DNA of 39,902 nt. It comes from CAMEON01 sp964427175. GTDB lineage: Bacteria; Bacillota; Clostridia; Oscillospirales; CAG-272. Positions 25,886 to 34,556 of the stretch are shown here, piece by piece. The translations under genes were made by a program, and so were the position numbers. Under the pieces are notes generated by a model. The model saw only the letters and a list, made by a program, of their open reading frames with translations, was not told the DNA's origin and ran no database searches. Numbering within the stretch: the first letter of the stretch is position 1; each line of letters opens with the position of its first letter. Where the stretch lies: the NCBI GenBank assembly GCA_964427175.1, contig CAYRTP010000004.1, positions 1 to 39,902 on the forward strand, given 5' to 3'.

Positions 25886-27550
25886 TCATATATCCTCGTC
25901 CAAACCGACTTTTTTTCGTCGGGACTTCACACCCAATTCACAAAGCGGGAGCAGAAGACTCACCCCGCAGGCGGCGATGCACAGGTAGGCGAACAGGTTT
26001 CCAATGACGCTGTACACCGTCACGCGGTCGGACAGATAGACCTCCTCCATCACGTAGCCCGTCTTGAGGGCATCCAAAGATCCGATCACCTCGCCCTTGG
26101 CATTGATGACCGAGGAGACCCCCGTGACGGCCGCCCGAACCACGTACCGCCCCGTCTCGATGGCGCGGAGCTGGGATTGAGCGTGGTGCATCCATACGCC
26201 GCGGGAGTCCCGGAACCAGGAGTCATTGGTGGACACCGCCAAAAGCTCTGCGCCGTTGCCGATGCTGTCCAGGGCGTTGCGCTCGTAGATGGAATCGAAG
26301 CAGATGAGGGAGCCCACCTGTCCGACCTCCAGGTCAAAGACCACCGAATCCTCCCCCGCGGGGATATCTTCCTCCAGGGTATTGATCTCGGCCAGGGGCG
26401 GAATCAGGGTCGTGATGAGATTGCGGAAGGGCACGAACTCCCCGAAGGGGACGGGATTTCGCTTGTTGTAAACCGTATCATGAATGGTTCCGTCAGGGAG
26501 GGCCACCACGATGGAGTTGTAATCGGCGGCACTTCCCTCCTCCACACGGGTAAAGAGCCCGCAGAGGATGGGGACTCCGCACTCGACGGCCAGTTCGGTG
26601 ACGTACTCATACACCGAAGCGGAACGGTCGATATTGGCGGGGATACAGGTCTCGGGCCAGACAATGATGTCCGCCCCCGCCTGGGCCGCCTCCAGGGACA
26701 GCTCGCCGTAGATATCCATAACCTGGCTCATGGTACCCAGGCCCCAGTAATCCAGGGAGGACTTGTTGCCCTGGATGGCGGCGGCGGTCAAGGTCTCGCC
26801 GTCGTCGGTCAGAGTGGCCATGCGAATGGCACCGAAGGTCAGGTTCCCGAAGAACAGCCCCGCGGCCAAGGCTCCGCACAGGACACGGCGGGAGGGGTGC
26901 AGGAGCATCTCCGCCAGCAGGCCGTTCACCGCCACAATGAGGAAGGTGATGAAGTAGGAGCCGAACAGGGTGGCGGATTGGAGCATGGGAACCAGCTCGG
27001 CCTGTCCCAGCGATAGTCTCGCCCACGGAACTCCCGACCATCCGCTGTGGGCCTGCCACCACTCCAGTACGGTCCACAGGCAGGCAAACAGGATGGGATG
27101 CAGGACTTTCTTACCCGACAGCCACTTCCCCCGCAGGGCCAGGCCCATAAGGGGAAACAGCAGAGCCGCGCCCAGGGCCTGGAACAGGGACAGCCCCAGG
27201 CAGGCGACTCCCACCACCACCGCCGAGGCGGGGCGGGACATATCCGCGAAATCCAGCGGGTACATATAGAGAAACCAATGAAAGCTCACGATATAGAAGG
27301 GCCAGAAGAATCCCAGGCCCAGGCCGTAGAGACGGCGGTACTTCACCGTCGGGTCGGCCGTCACCGTCAGGATAACGGGGAGAGCGGGGAGCAGTGCCAG
27401 CCACTCCAATAGCCCGATTTGAGGAAAGATGACCGAAAAACCCAGGAGGAGAGAACCGAAGATGAGCAGGAGCCACCGCCGCTTGACGACAAGGTCACGG
27501 AAGCGGCCAAACAGGGAGGTCTGACCCATGGAGCCACCCAACAAACTCAT
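25886..27550 (-). CDS. lnt: Apolipoprotein N-acyltransferase
   Basis: The 554-residue membrane enzyme adds the third acyl chain to the N-terminal cysteine of lipoproteins. The N-terminal half has about seven hydrophobic segments up to residue 235. The nitrilase-like domain (about 252-500) carries the catalytic triad E300 (WPETCIP), K363 (YNKRNPVPFGE) and C417 (SLICFDSIY). A last membrane segment precedes the basic end. The start ATG overlaps the upstream stop as TGATG, and AAGGAGGGG lies just before it; a GTG one codon earlier is possible. It is translationally coupled to the pseudouridine synthase gene. The window contains several lipoprotein substrates. Confidence 0.92.
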   Translation of the reverse strand: MSLLGGSMGQTSLFGRFRDLVVKRRWLLLIFGSLLLGFSVIFPQIGLLEWLALLPALPVILTVTADPTVKYRRLYGLGLGFFWPFYIVSFHWFLYMYPLDFADMSRPASAVVVGVACLGLSLFQALGAALLFPLMGLALRGKWLSGKKVLHPILFACLWTVLEWWQAHSGWSGVPWARLSLGQAELVPMLQSATLFGSYFITFLIVAVNGLLAEMLLHPSRRVLCGALAAGLFFGNLTFGAIRMATLTDDGETLTAAAIQGNKSSLDYWGLGTMSQVMDIYGELSLEAAQAGADIIVWPETCIPANIDRSASVYEYVTELAVECGVPILCGLFTRVEEGSAADYNSIVVALPDGTIHDTVYNKRNPVPFGEFVPFRNLITTLIPPLAEINTLEEDIPAGEDSVVFDLEVGQVGSLICFDSIYERNALDSIGNGAELLAVSTNDSWFRDSRGVWMHHAQSQLRAIETGRYVVRAAVTGVSSVINAKGEVIGSLDALKTGYVMEEVYLSDRVTVYSVIGNLFAYLCIAACGVSLLLPLCELGVKSRRKKVGLDEDI

Positions 27551-28587
27551 CACAATTCCCCTCCTTCAAACTTTTCCGAGGGACGGGCATCCCACTTGGG
27601 GATTCCCTTGCCCTTTAGGTCAAAGCCCTTGGTGAACCACACGTCGGCGGGGGGAATGACGAACTCCCGTCCCCGCAGGTAGGTCAGAGATCCTGCGTCC
27701 TCGGGGAGATCGAAACGGAGGCGGTAGGCGTAGAGGGCCTGGAATTTGTATCCCGACCGCTTGTCGCCCCGATTGACGCCGTACTTGCCGTCCCCCACCA
27801 GAGGGTGGCCGATGTGGGACAGGTGGGCGCGGATCTGATGGGTCCGCCCCGTGACCAGCTCCACCTCCAGGAGGGAGACCACGTCCCCCCCGTCGCGGCG
27901 CTCGCCCAGGACGCGGTACTTGGTGATGATCTCCTTGGCACCCGGAAACTCACGGTCCCGCACCTCCACCATATTCATGCCGCTATCCTTGCGGAGGTAG
28001 CCGCGGAGGGTTGCCCGCTCCCGCTCCATGTGGCCGTGGACCAGGCAGAGGTAGAATTTGGAAAGCTGATCCTCGCGGATGACCTGATTCATATCCCGCA
28101 GGGCGGCGGCATCCTTGGCGGCGATGACCATGCCCCCCGTGTTGCGGTCGATGCGGTTGCAGAGGGCGGGGGCAAAGGACTGCTCGCTTGCGGGGTCATA
28201 CTCCCCCTTCCCGCAGAGGTCGGCCTGGATGTGCATGATGAGGGTATTCTCGCCCCCCTCGGCATCGTCATGGACCAGCACGCCGGGACGCTTATTGAGG
28301 AGCATGATATGCTCGTCCTCAAAGACGATATCCAGCTTGGGCTTGATGGCGGTCAGTGCTCCCGTGTCCTTGGAGGCGGCATCGAAGAACTCGTCCTTGA
28401 TGAAGAGTTGGATCTCGTCCCCCTCGTTGAGGATCTGATTCTGCTCGCACCGCGCCCGATTGACCTTGATCTTTTTGGTGCGGATAAATTTATACATCAG
28501 CGATTGCGGAAGCCCCTTCACCGCCTTGGTGAGGAACTTGTCCAGCCGCTGCCCCGCGTCGTTTTTCTGTATGGTAATGATGCGCAT
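27550..28587 (-). CDS. RluA-family pseudouridine synthase
   Basis: The 345-residue protein isomerises specific uridines to pseudouridine in rRNA, or possibly tRNA. An S4 RNA-binding domain occupies about 12-75 (DKFLTKAVKGLPQSLMYKFI, KIKVNRAR). The catalytic domain follows, with NRIDRNTGGMVIAAK containing the catalytic aspartate, and the late VTGRTHQIRAHL and GDGKYG motifs. The C-terminal 40 residues extend beyond the usual end. It is nearest to RluC-like members by layout. AAGGAGATCCC precedes the start. A promoter at 28837-28865 would give a leader of about 240 bases containing the second dispersed repeat. Confidence 0.93.
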   Translation of the reverse strand: MRIITIQKNDAGQRLDKFLTKAVKGLPQSLMYKFIRTKKIKVNRARCEQNQILNEGDEIQLFIKDEFFDAASKDTGALTAIKPKLDIVFEDEHIMLLNKRPGVLVHDDAEGGENTLIMHIQADLCGKGEYDPASEQSFAPALCNRIDRNTGGMVIAAKDAAALRDMNQVIREDQLSKFYLCLVHGHMERERATLRGYLRKDSGMNMVEVRDREFPGAKEIITKYRVLGERRDGGDVVSLLEVELVTGRTHQIRAHLSHIGHPLVGDGKYGVNRGDKRSGYKFQALYAYRLRFDLPEDAGSLTYLRGREFVIPPADVWFTKGFDLKGKGIPKWDARPSEKFEGGEL

Positions 28588-28644
28588 GGGATCTCCTTAT
28601 TCTGTTCGAAATGGCTTATACTCATCTCCGATTAAAACATTGAT

Positions 28645-28783
28645 TGCCTCCGGCGGCTTAAGGGCCTTTTGAAAAAGGCCCTTAAGAATCCCAAAAACTT
28701 TGAAAAAGGATTTATGAGGGACGCGAGAGAACACCAAGAGCCATAGAGGTCATCACCATGGGGCCCCTCCCCCATTGGTGTAT
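28645..28783. repeat. Dispersed hairpin repeat, copy 2
   Basis: The gap 28588-28976 between divergent genes holds the second copy of the 20853 repeat, in the same orientation. The 14-bp perfect inverted repeat (from 28657), the middle CACCAAGAGCCATAGAGG and the ATGGGG...CCCCAT hairpin are all conserved. Mismatches are scattered. A ten-codon frame (start ATGAGGGA, stop TAG) is present in both copies. Its base changes alter amino acids and it has no ribosome binding site, so I do not count it as a gene. The remaining 28784-28976 holds two divergent promoters. Confidence 0.9.
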
Positions 28784-28836
28784 ATAAACGCTCGTCGGAT
28801 TCAATGTTTGATCAAAGAATAGTATGTTTTTTCATT

Positions 28837-28865
28837 ATTATACTCTTTTTCCTGCCATAATGCAA
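28837..28865 (-). promoter_or_regulatory. SigA promoter of the pseudouridine synthase-lnt operon
   Basis: On the minus strand TTGCAT (28865-28860), a 17-bp spacer and TATAAT (28842-28837). Transcription from here would run through repeat copy 2 before reaching the start at 28587. Confidence 0.75.
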
Positions 28866-28916
28866 GACCTGCAGGCAAATTATTTGACGAAACACAAAAA
28901 CTTTACACTTTGGACA

Positions 28917-28945
28917 TTTACATTTTTCGCATAGCGTGGTACAAT
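28917..28945 (+). promoter_or_regulatory. SigA promoter of mtaB
   Basis: TTTACA (28917-28922), a 17-bp spacer and TACAAT (28940-28945). The predicted start of transcription near 28952 lies after the in-frame ATG at 28950, which supports ATG 28977 as the real start. Confidence 0.8.
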
Positions 28946-28976
28946 TAGAATGAAGTATTTTACCCAAGGAGTCCCT

Positions 28977-30308
28977 ATGTCCACCACACCTCAAAATCCT
29001 ACCTTCGCCATTGTCACCTGTGGCTGCAAGGTCAATCAATACGAATCCGAAGCCATTGCAGAGGCCCTGGAGGCGGCGGGCTGGGTCCAGCGTCCCTCCT
29101 TTGAGGCCTGCGCCCTGTATATCGTCAATACCTGCACCGTCACCGCCGAGTCCGACCGCAAGGCCCGCCAGATCATCCGTCGGTTCATCGGCAAGCACCC
29201 CGAGGCATTCGTGGTGGTCACGGGATGCTCGGCCCAGGCCCACGCCCAGGGCATCGCTTCCATCCCCGGTGTGGATGCCGTAGTGGGCAACCGCGCAAAG
29301 CTCCGCGTTGTGACCATCGCCAATACGCTGTTGGCCGAGGGGCAGAAGCCCGCCTCCCCCATCGTGGAGGTTCCCTCCCTGGAGGGCTCGGAATTCGAGG
29401 CCATGTCCATCACCCGTTTCGGCCGTGCCCGCGCCTACGTCAAGATCGAGGACGGCTGTGAGTCCCGTTGCGCCTATTGCGCCATTCCCGCCGCCCGCGG
29501 TCCCATCCGCTCCAAGCCCATGGAGCAGGTGCTGGCCGAGGTCGAGGCCCTCACCCAAAACGGATGCCGTGAGGTGGTGCTGACGGGCATCGAGACGGGA
29601 GCCTGGGGACGGGACCTGGGAGAGGTCCGCCTGCAGGATCTCCTGCTGGAAATTGACAAGATCCCCGGCGTGGGCCGCATCCGACTGGGCTCCCTGGACC
29701 CCACCGTCATGACCCCCGACTTCGTGGCAAAGATCGCGGGGCTTCACTCCCTCGCCCCCCACTTCCACCTATCCATGCAGAGCGGATGCTCCGCCACCCT
29801 GGCCCGTATGCGGCGCAAGTACAACCGCAAGCAGGCTGAGGCCGCCATGGCGCGGGTCCGCGCCGCCATTCCCGGCGTGCAGTTCACCACCGATATGATC
29901 GTGGGCTTCCCCGGGGAGACCCCCGAGGAGTTTGCCGAAAGCGCGGAGTTCGCCCGTCAGGCGGAGTTCCTCCACATCCACGTGTTCCCCTACTCCAAGC
30001 GGGAAGGCACCCCCGCCGCCACCATGGGGGATCAGATCCCCGAGGCGGTCAAGCACGAGCGGGTGGGCATCCTCTCCCGCATCAGCGAGGAGTCCTGCGG
30101 GGCTATCCTGGACCGCGTCCTGGCGGATCCCGACGCTCGCCTGATTATTCTTCCCGAGACCCGCGGACAGGGCTTTGTCATGGGCCACACCCCCGACTTC
30201 CTGGAGGTCAAGGTGCTGACCGAATGCCCCATTCATGAGTCCGAGATCACCGTCCGCCCCCTCCGACGGGAGGGAGAGATTTTGGTCTGCGCCCCCATCC
30301 CGGACTGA
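28977..30308 (+). CDS. mtaB: tRNA N6-threonylcarbamoyladenosine methylthiotransferase
   Basis: The 443-residue radical-SAM enzyme converts t6A37 to ms2t6A37 in tRNAs. The N-terminal methylthiotransferase domain supplies cluster cysteines in TCGCKVNQYES (C15/C17), NTCTVTA (C53) and VTGCSAQ (C84). The radical-SAM motif CxxxCxxC is C161, C165 and C168. SMQSGC and MIVGFPGET are typical of the family, and a TRAM-like C-terminal region is present. CAAGGAGTCCCT precedes ATG 28977. The PurL-derived gene begins 36 bases after its stop. Confidence 0.94.
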   Translation: MSTTPQNPTFAIVTCGCKVNQYESEAIAEALEAAGWVQRPSFEACALYIVNTCTVTAESDRKARQIIRRFIGKHPEAFVVVTGCSAQAHAQGIASIPGVDAVVGNRAKLRVVTIANTLLAEGQKPASPIVEVPSLEGSEFEAMSITRFGRARAYVKIEDGCESRCAYCAIPAARGPIRSKPMEQVLAEVEALTQNGCREVVLTGIETGAWGRDLGEVRLQDLLLEIDKIPGVGRIRLGSLDPTVMTPDFVAKIAGLHSLAPHFHLSMQSGCSATLARMRRKYNRKQAEAAMARVRAAIPGVQFTTDMIVGFPGETPEEFAESAEFARQAEFLHIHVFPYSKREGTPAATMGDQIPEAVKHERVGILSRISEESCGAILDRVLADPDARLIILPETRGQGFVMGHTPDFLEVKVLTECPIHESEITVRPLRREGEILVCAPIPD

Positions 30309-30344
30309 CTCGGCATAACCGTTATTTCTAAAGGAGCCTACCAT

Positions 30345-32636
30345 ATGTCCACCCTCACTCCTACCCCGCATCCCGCCTCCCCACCGCGGGACACCGCTAT
30401 GGTCCGTCATTTCCGTACCGCGGCCCCCGACGAATTTCTCCCCGTGGTCAACGCCGATCTGGGGCTCCGCCTGGATGCCAAGACCTTCCTGCGCCTGCAG
30501 GGCTACTTCAAGAATACCGCCCTCCGCGACCCCGGCGTAGGGGAACTGCGGCTGTTGGATGCCCTTCATCGAAGCGGGCTCCACGCCCCCACCCGTATCG
30601 CGGTGGGTGAACTCACCACCGAAAGCGAAGCCATTGCCCAGACCTGGGCCGACATGATGGCCAAGCACGGTGCGCTCCACGGCGTGGGAGAGCGCCGTCC
30701 CCATGAGAAGGTCTCCTCTCCCCCCTGCACCCTGATGGATGCCCTGTCCCTCACAGGCCGTTATCTCTACCGCGCTGGTCTGCGGGACGAGGAGGATACC
30801 GTCCTCCTGTCCGCCCCTTGGCAGGAGCCCATCGCCGCCTCCGAGGGATACGTCCCCGTGGCCCGCGTAGCGGTCAGCGACCGCGCCCGCACGGTATGGA
30901 CACGGAAAGCCCCTCCTCTTGAGGGCATTCCGCCCCACACGGGGGATTTTATCCTCTACCTTCCCGCCATGGGACTCCACCGTGCCCAGGCCCTCGTGGC
31001 CTCCGAGGCAGAACGGTCCCGCCCCATCCTGGGGGAGATCCGCGCCGTGGCACAGAAGTCCCTACTTCTGACGGTCCTGGAGCTTGCCCCCGCCGTCGAT
31101 CTGTACGCAAGCCGTCTGCTTCGGGAAAACGAGAGTGACCCCGGCCGTCTTCCTCTGGCTGAGCTCTGCTCTCTCCCCACGGTGGAAGCCGACGGGATCT
31201 GCGGGTACCTGTTGCGGGTGCCCCTCAAGCAGGTTCAGACCGTCAACCTCTCCCTCAAGGAATTGGGGCTGTCCGCCATGGTCTTGGGGCAGGTCCGCAC
31301 GGGCCGTAACAGCGTGATCTACCTGCGGGACCCCGAGAGCAATCGGGACACGGCCGTAGCTACCCTCCCCACAGAGCTGATGCGGGCCGCCGCAGGGATC
31401 GGGCTGTACAGCATGAACCCCACCTCCTCTGCGGAGGATCCCGATACCTCCTGCCAAAATCTCCCGCCCCTGGCTCGCTTTCCCTCGGCGGTCCACGCCG
31501 AAAACGGCCTGACCCCCGACGGCCACGAGACCGTAGCCCTGACCCTGCATGAGGGCAGTATTCTGCGGATTCCCGAAGCCGACCTGCTCATGACCGCCGT
31601 GACCGCCACCGTCTCTCACACCCATGACGCGTTCAAAATCTCGGCCGATACGGTCGCCTCCGCCGCCAACCTGCTGGGTGATTTCTTTGTACCCTCGGAA
31701 CACATCCGCCTGTCGGTGGAATTGAAAATCGCGTCTCCGCAGATCCTGACCGACGGGACCGCTCTGGCGGCCATCTGCGGTGTCTATTGCGCCGCCGCCC
31801 AACTAGGTGTGCCCGTAGAGGACTCCATCATCACCACCGCTCCCCCGGCGGTCCCCCTGCAGATCACGGTCACCGCTTGGGCCCAGGATACCGAGACCTG
31901 CGCCGAGTTCGCCGCCGTCAGCGCGGACGATCGCCAATGGCATACCACGGGGCAAGATCAGCCCGCGGGCAAGGAGTCGGTGGGCTATCTGCTCCCCGTC
32001 CTGCGCCGCTCCTATGAGGACAGCCTCAAGGCCCTGTCGGCCGCCTTCAACCGCAATCGTCGGGCGCGGTGCCTCATCCTTCCCCTGGCTATGAAGGTCA
32101 CCGAAACCGAGGACCCCGACCGCCCCGACTACAGCCTGGACCGAGATTCGGTCGCTCAACTGGCCGAACAGCTGTTGAATTGGAACATCCCCGTCATTTC
32201 CATGAGCTATGCCGATACCCGCCTGCTCCTCTCCGAGCCTGCGGTGCGGGAGGCGTTGGAACGCCGCATGGATATGGGCTACTCGGTCCTGGTACTGGGA
32301 GAATCCTGTCGGGTCTTTGCCGAATGGGGCTTTTTGCCCCACTCGTTGCTGGAGCTCCGCTCCCTCGCGGATCCCCCCACGGCCGCTACGGTGACCTACA
32401 GTATCCCCGCCGAGCCCGCCGTCCGTCTGCTCCGTACCCCGCCCCTGGTTCCCGCCTCCCTTGAAAACGCCTCGGCAGAGCCCCATATCCTCACCCTCCG
32501 CCTCCCCGACGGGACCCAAATTCCCGACGGATTCATGGGCCGCGGAGGCCGTGTACTGGGCCTTCTGAACGGCCTGGATACGGCGGTGCTTCCCTGCCTG
32601 CAAGCTTTGCGTTTCCATCTTCCATCCATTCAATAA
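30345..32636 (+). CDS. FGAM synthase (PurL)-derived protein, catalytic motifs lost
   Basis: This uninterrupted 763-residue frame follows, domain by domain, clostridial single-chain PurL (about 1,250 residues). LGLRLDAKTFLRLQGYF...RDPGVGELRLLD (39-72) matches PurL's segment before WSDHCRHT, but that motif reads ALHRSGLHAPT. TLMDALSL (129-136) matches LMDxAT, and 197-211 the PGDxVILLGG region. ALAAICGVYCAAAQLGVPVEDS (473-494) matches ALLGAxxAQxxLGxPxxGGKDS, with GGKDSMSG lost. EPAVREALERRMDMGYSVLVLGES (631-654) matches the glutaminase core, with the GICNG nucleophile replaced. GRVLGLL ends it, like DGRVxGKMGH. The THNHPTE and FxGTNCE motifs are also absent. Probably a non-catalytic derivative; role unknown. 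AAAGGAG precedes the start. Confidence 0.72.
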   Translation: MSTLTPTPHPASPPRDTAMVRHFRTAAPDEFLPVVNADLGLRLDAKTFLRLQGYFKNTALRDPGVGELRLLDALHRSGLHAPTRIAVGELTTESEAIAQTWADMMAKHGALHGVGERRPHEKVSSPPCTLMDALSLTGRYLYRAGLRDEEDTVLLSAPWQEPIAASEGYVPVARVAVSDRARTVWTRKAPPLEGIPPHTGDFILYLPAMGLHRAQALVASEAERSRPILGEIRAVAQKSLLLTVLELAPAVDLYASRLLRENESDPGRLPLAELCSLPTVEADGICGYLLRVPLKQVQTVNLSLKELGLSAMVLGQVRTGRNSVIYLRDPESNRDTAVATLPTELMRAAAGIGLYSMNPTSSAEDPDTSCQNLPPLARFPSAVHAENGLTPDGHETVALTLHEGSILRIPEADLLMTAVTATVSHTHDAFKISADTVASAANLLGDFFVPSEHIRLSVELKIASPQILTDGTALAAICGVYCAAAQLGVPVEDSIITTAPPAVPLQITVTAWAQDTETCAEFAAVSADDRQWHTTGQDQPAGKESVGYLLPVLRRSYEDSLKALSAAFNRNRRARCLILPLAMKVTETEDPDRPDYSLDRDSVAQLAEQLLNWNIPVISMSYADTRLLLSEPAVREALERRMDMGYSVLVLGESCRVFAEWGFLPHSLLELRSLADPPTAATVTYSIPAEPAVRLLRTPPLVPASLENASAEPHILTLRLPDGTQIPDGFMGRGGRVLGLLNGLDTAVLPCLQALRFHLPSIQ

Positions 32637-32648
32637 AGGAGATCCACC

Positions 32649-33947
32649 ATGAACCAAGCCCTGTTTTCCTACATCGCCGCCAGCCCCACGGCCTACAACG
32701 CCGTGGCCCACACCGCCGCCCTCCTGGAGGCCGAGGGCTATTCGCCCCTCTGCGAGAGTGCCGAGTGGAAGCCTCAGCCCGGCCGCGGCTACTACGTTAC
32801 CCGCAACGGCTCCTCCCTCATCGCATTCCGTATGCCCGAAGGGGACTTTTCGGGCTTCATGATGACCGCCGCCCACGGTGATTCTCCCGCCTTCAAGATC
32901 AAGGAGAACGCCGAGTTGTCCGACAGCCGCCATATCCGCCTGTCGGTGGAGCGTTACGGCGGAATGCTCTGCGCCACCTGGATGGACTGTCCCCTGTCGA
33001 TCGCGGGACGGATCACGGTCCTCACCGAAAGCGGTCTGACCACCCGCACGGTGGACCTGGCCGACACCCACGCCGTCATCCCCTCGGTGGCCATCCACAT
33101 GAACCGTAACGCCAACGAGAACGCCTCCTACAACGCCGCCGTGGATATGATCCCCCTGCTGGGCGAGGCCTCCGAGGCGGGACTCGTCCGCCGCCGTGCC
33201 GCCGAGGCCGCCGGCGTGGCCGAGGAGGACATCCTCACCACCGACCTGTTCCTCTACAACCCCCAGGCAGGCATGGAGTGGAACGGCTACATCTCCTCCC
33301 CCCGCCTGGACGATCTTCAGTGCGCCTTTGCCTCCCTGACCGCCTTTTTGCAATCGGGCAAGACTGACAGTAAGCCCGCATCGGTGCCTGTATTCTGCCT
33401 CTTTGACAACGAGGAAGTGGGCAGTCACACCAAGCAGGGCGCGGCTTCCACCTTCCTCTACGACGTGCTCAACCGTGTCTCCAAGGCCTGCGGACTGGAT
33501 GCCGAGGGCATGGCCCGCAAGATCGCCAACAGCTTCCTGGTCTCCTGCGACAACGCCCACGCGGTCCATCCCAACCACCCCGAATACCAGGACAAGAACC
33601 ACCCCGTCTACATGAACCAAGGCATCGTCATCAAGTACAACGCCAATCAGAAGTACACCTCCGACGCGGTGTCGGCCGGGCTCTTTGAGCTGGTCTGCCG
33701 TCGGGCAGACGTGCCCGTCCAGCGGTTCGCCAACCGCGCCGACATGGCGGGCGGCTCCACCCTGGGCAACATCGCCAACACCCAGGTGTCCCTGAACACC
33801 GTGGATATCGGCCTGCCCCAGCTGGCCATGCACTCGGCCTACGAGACGGCGGGTGCCAAGGATACCGCCTACATGGTGGATGCCCTGACCGCCTTCTTCG
33901 GCTCGGCCCTCACCATGACCGCCGACGGGACCTACGAGATCCGCTGA
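32649..33947 (+). CDS. apeB: M18-family aminopeptidase
   Basis: The 432-residue cytoplasmic metallo-aminopeptidase has a full M18 layout. The two-metal ligands are visible: H76 in AAHGDSP (with D78), the bridging aspartate in SPRLDDLQ, the EE pair in FDNEEVGS, the aspartate in SCDNAHAVHPN, and the last histidine in AMHSAYE. The family prefers acidic or neutral N-terminal residues. AAAGGAGATCCACC precedes the start, 12 bases after the PurL-derived gene, so the two are probably cotranscribed. Confidence 0.95.
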   Translation: MNQALFSYIAASPTAYNAVAHTAALLEAEGYSPLCESAEWKPQPGRGYYVTRNGSSLIAFRMPEGDFSGFMMTAAHGDSPAFKIKENAELSDSRHIRLSVERYGGMLCATWMDCPLSIAGRITVLTESGLTTRTVDLADTHAVIPSVAIHMNRNANENASYNAAVDMIPLLGEASEAGLVRRRAAEAAGVAEEDILTTDLFLYNPQAGMEWNGYISSPRLDDLQCAFASLTAFLQSGKTDSKPASVPVFCLFDNEEVGSHTKQGAASTFLYDVLNRVSKACGLDAEGMARKIANSFLVSCDNAHAVHPNHPEYQDKNHPVYMNQGIVIKYNANQKYTSDAVSAGLFELVCRRADVPVQRFANRADMAGGSTLGNIANTQVSLNTVDIGLPQLAMHSAYETAGAKDTAYMVDALTAFFGSALTMTADGTYEIR

Positions 33948-33980
33948 TTCGCTCCCGAATCCATCAAAAAGGAGTCCACT

Positions 33981-34556
33981 ATGGAAGATAACGAGATCCT
34001 CGCGCTCTACGTGGCACGAAACGAGCGGGCCACCGCCGAGAGCCGCGACAAATACGGGTCCTATTGCCTGCGTATAGCCCTCAGCATTCTGGATAATATG
34101 CAGGAGGCCGAGGAGTGCGTCAGCGATGCTCTCGGGCAGGCTTGGGAGTCCATTCCCCCCGTAAGCCCCGCAAACCTGTGCGCCTACCTGGGTAAGATCA
34201 CCCGCGAGCTGGCCCTGGGACGCTTCAAGGCCCGCAAATCCGCCAAGCGGGGAGACAGCCTGTTCCAGGCCTCCCTGGACGAACTGAACGAGTGCATTCC
34301 CGCGGGGAGCACAGGCTTCGGAAGCGGCTTTGACGACGAGACCGAAGCCCGTCGCGTGGGCGAGAGCATCAACCGCTTCCTTCGCAAGCAACCGCGGGAG
34401 GTGCGAGACGTGTTCATCTGCCGCTACTTTTACTCCGATTCCATCGGGGAGATCACCGACCGCTTCGGCCTGACCGAGAGCCGTGTCCGCGCCATCCTGC
34501 GCCGCACCCGCGCCAAGCTCCGCAAATTCCTGGAAAGCGAGGGAATCCGTCTATGA
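33981..34556 (+). CDS. Sigma-70 family (ECF-type) RNA polymerase sigma factor
   Basis: The 191-residue protein has region 2 at about 20-85 (YCLRIALSILDNMQEAEECVSDALGQAW) and region 4 at about 128-185. Region 4 contains the helix-turn-helix IGEITDRFGLTESRVRAILRRTRAKL. A variable linker containing SGFDDE lies between them. The length fits ECF sigma factors of the clostridial type. AAAAGGAGTCCACT precedes the start, 33 bases after apeB. Its stop overlaps the start of the next gene as ATGA, typical of a sigma factor with its regulator. The signal and regulon are unknown. Confidence 0.9.
   Translation: MEDNEILALYVARNERATAESRDKYGSYCLRIALSILDNMQEAEECVSDALGQAWESIPPVSPANLCAYLGKITRELALGRFKARKSAKRGDSLFQASLDELNECIPAGSTGFGSGFDDETEARRVGESINRFLRKQPREVRDVFICRYFYSDSIGEITDRFGLTESRVRAILRRTRAKLRKFLESEGIRL

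Noticed and set aside
28950..28976. Earlier start codon for mtaB at 28950
   Set aside because: It lies only 5 bases after the promoter -10 at 28940-28945, has no ribosome binding site, and AAGGAG fits ATG 28977.
30345..32636. PurL-like region as a decayed pseudogene
   Set aside because: The whole 763-codon frame is open, has a strong ribosome binding site and sits 12 bases before apeB; random decay would be expected to leave stops or frameshifts.
31803..34391. An 862-codon open frame on the - strand across the PurL-derived gene and apeB
   Set aside because: Same reason: it is a shadow of real + strand genes, and its translation is low-complexity Gly/Val/His-rich sequence typical of antisense frames.
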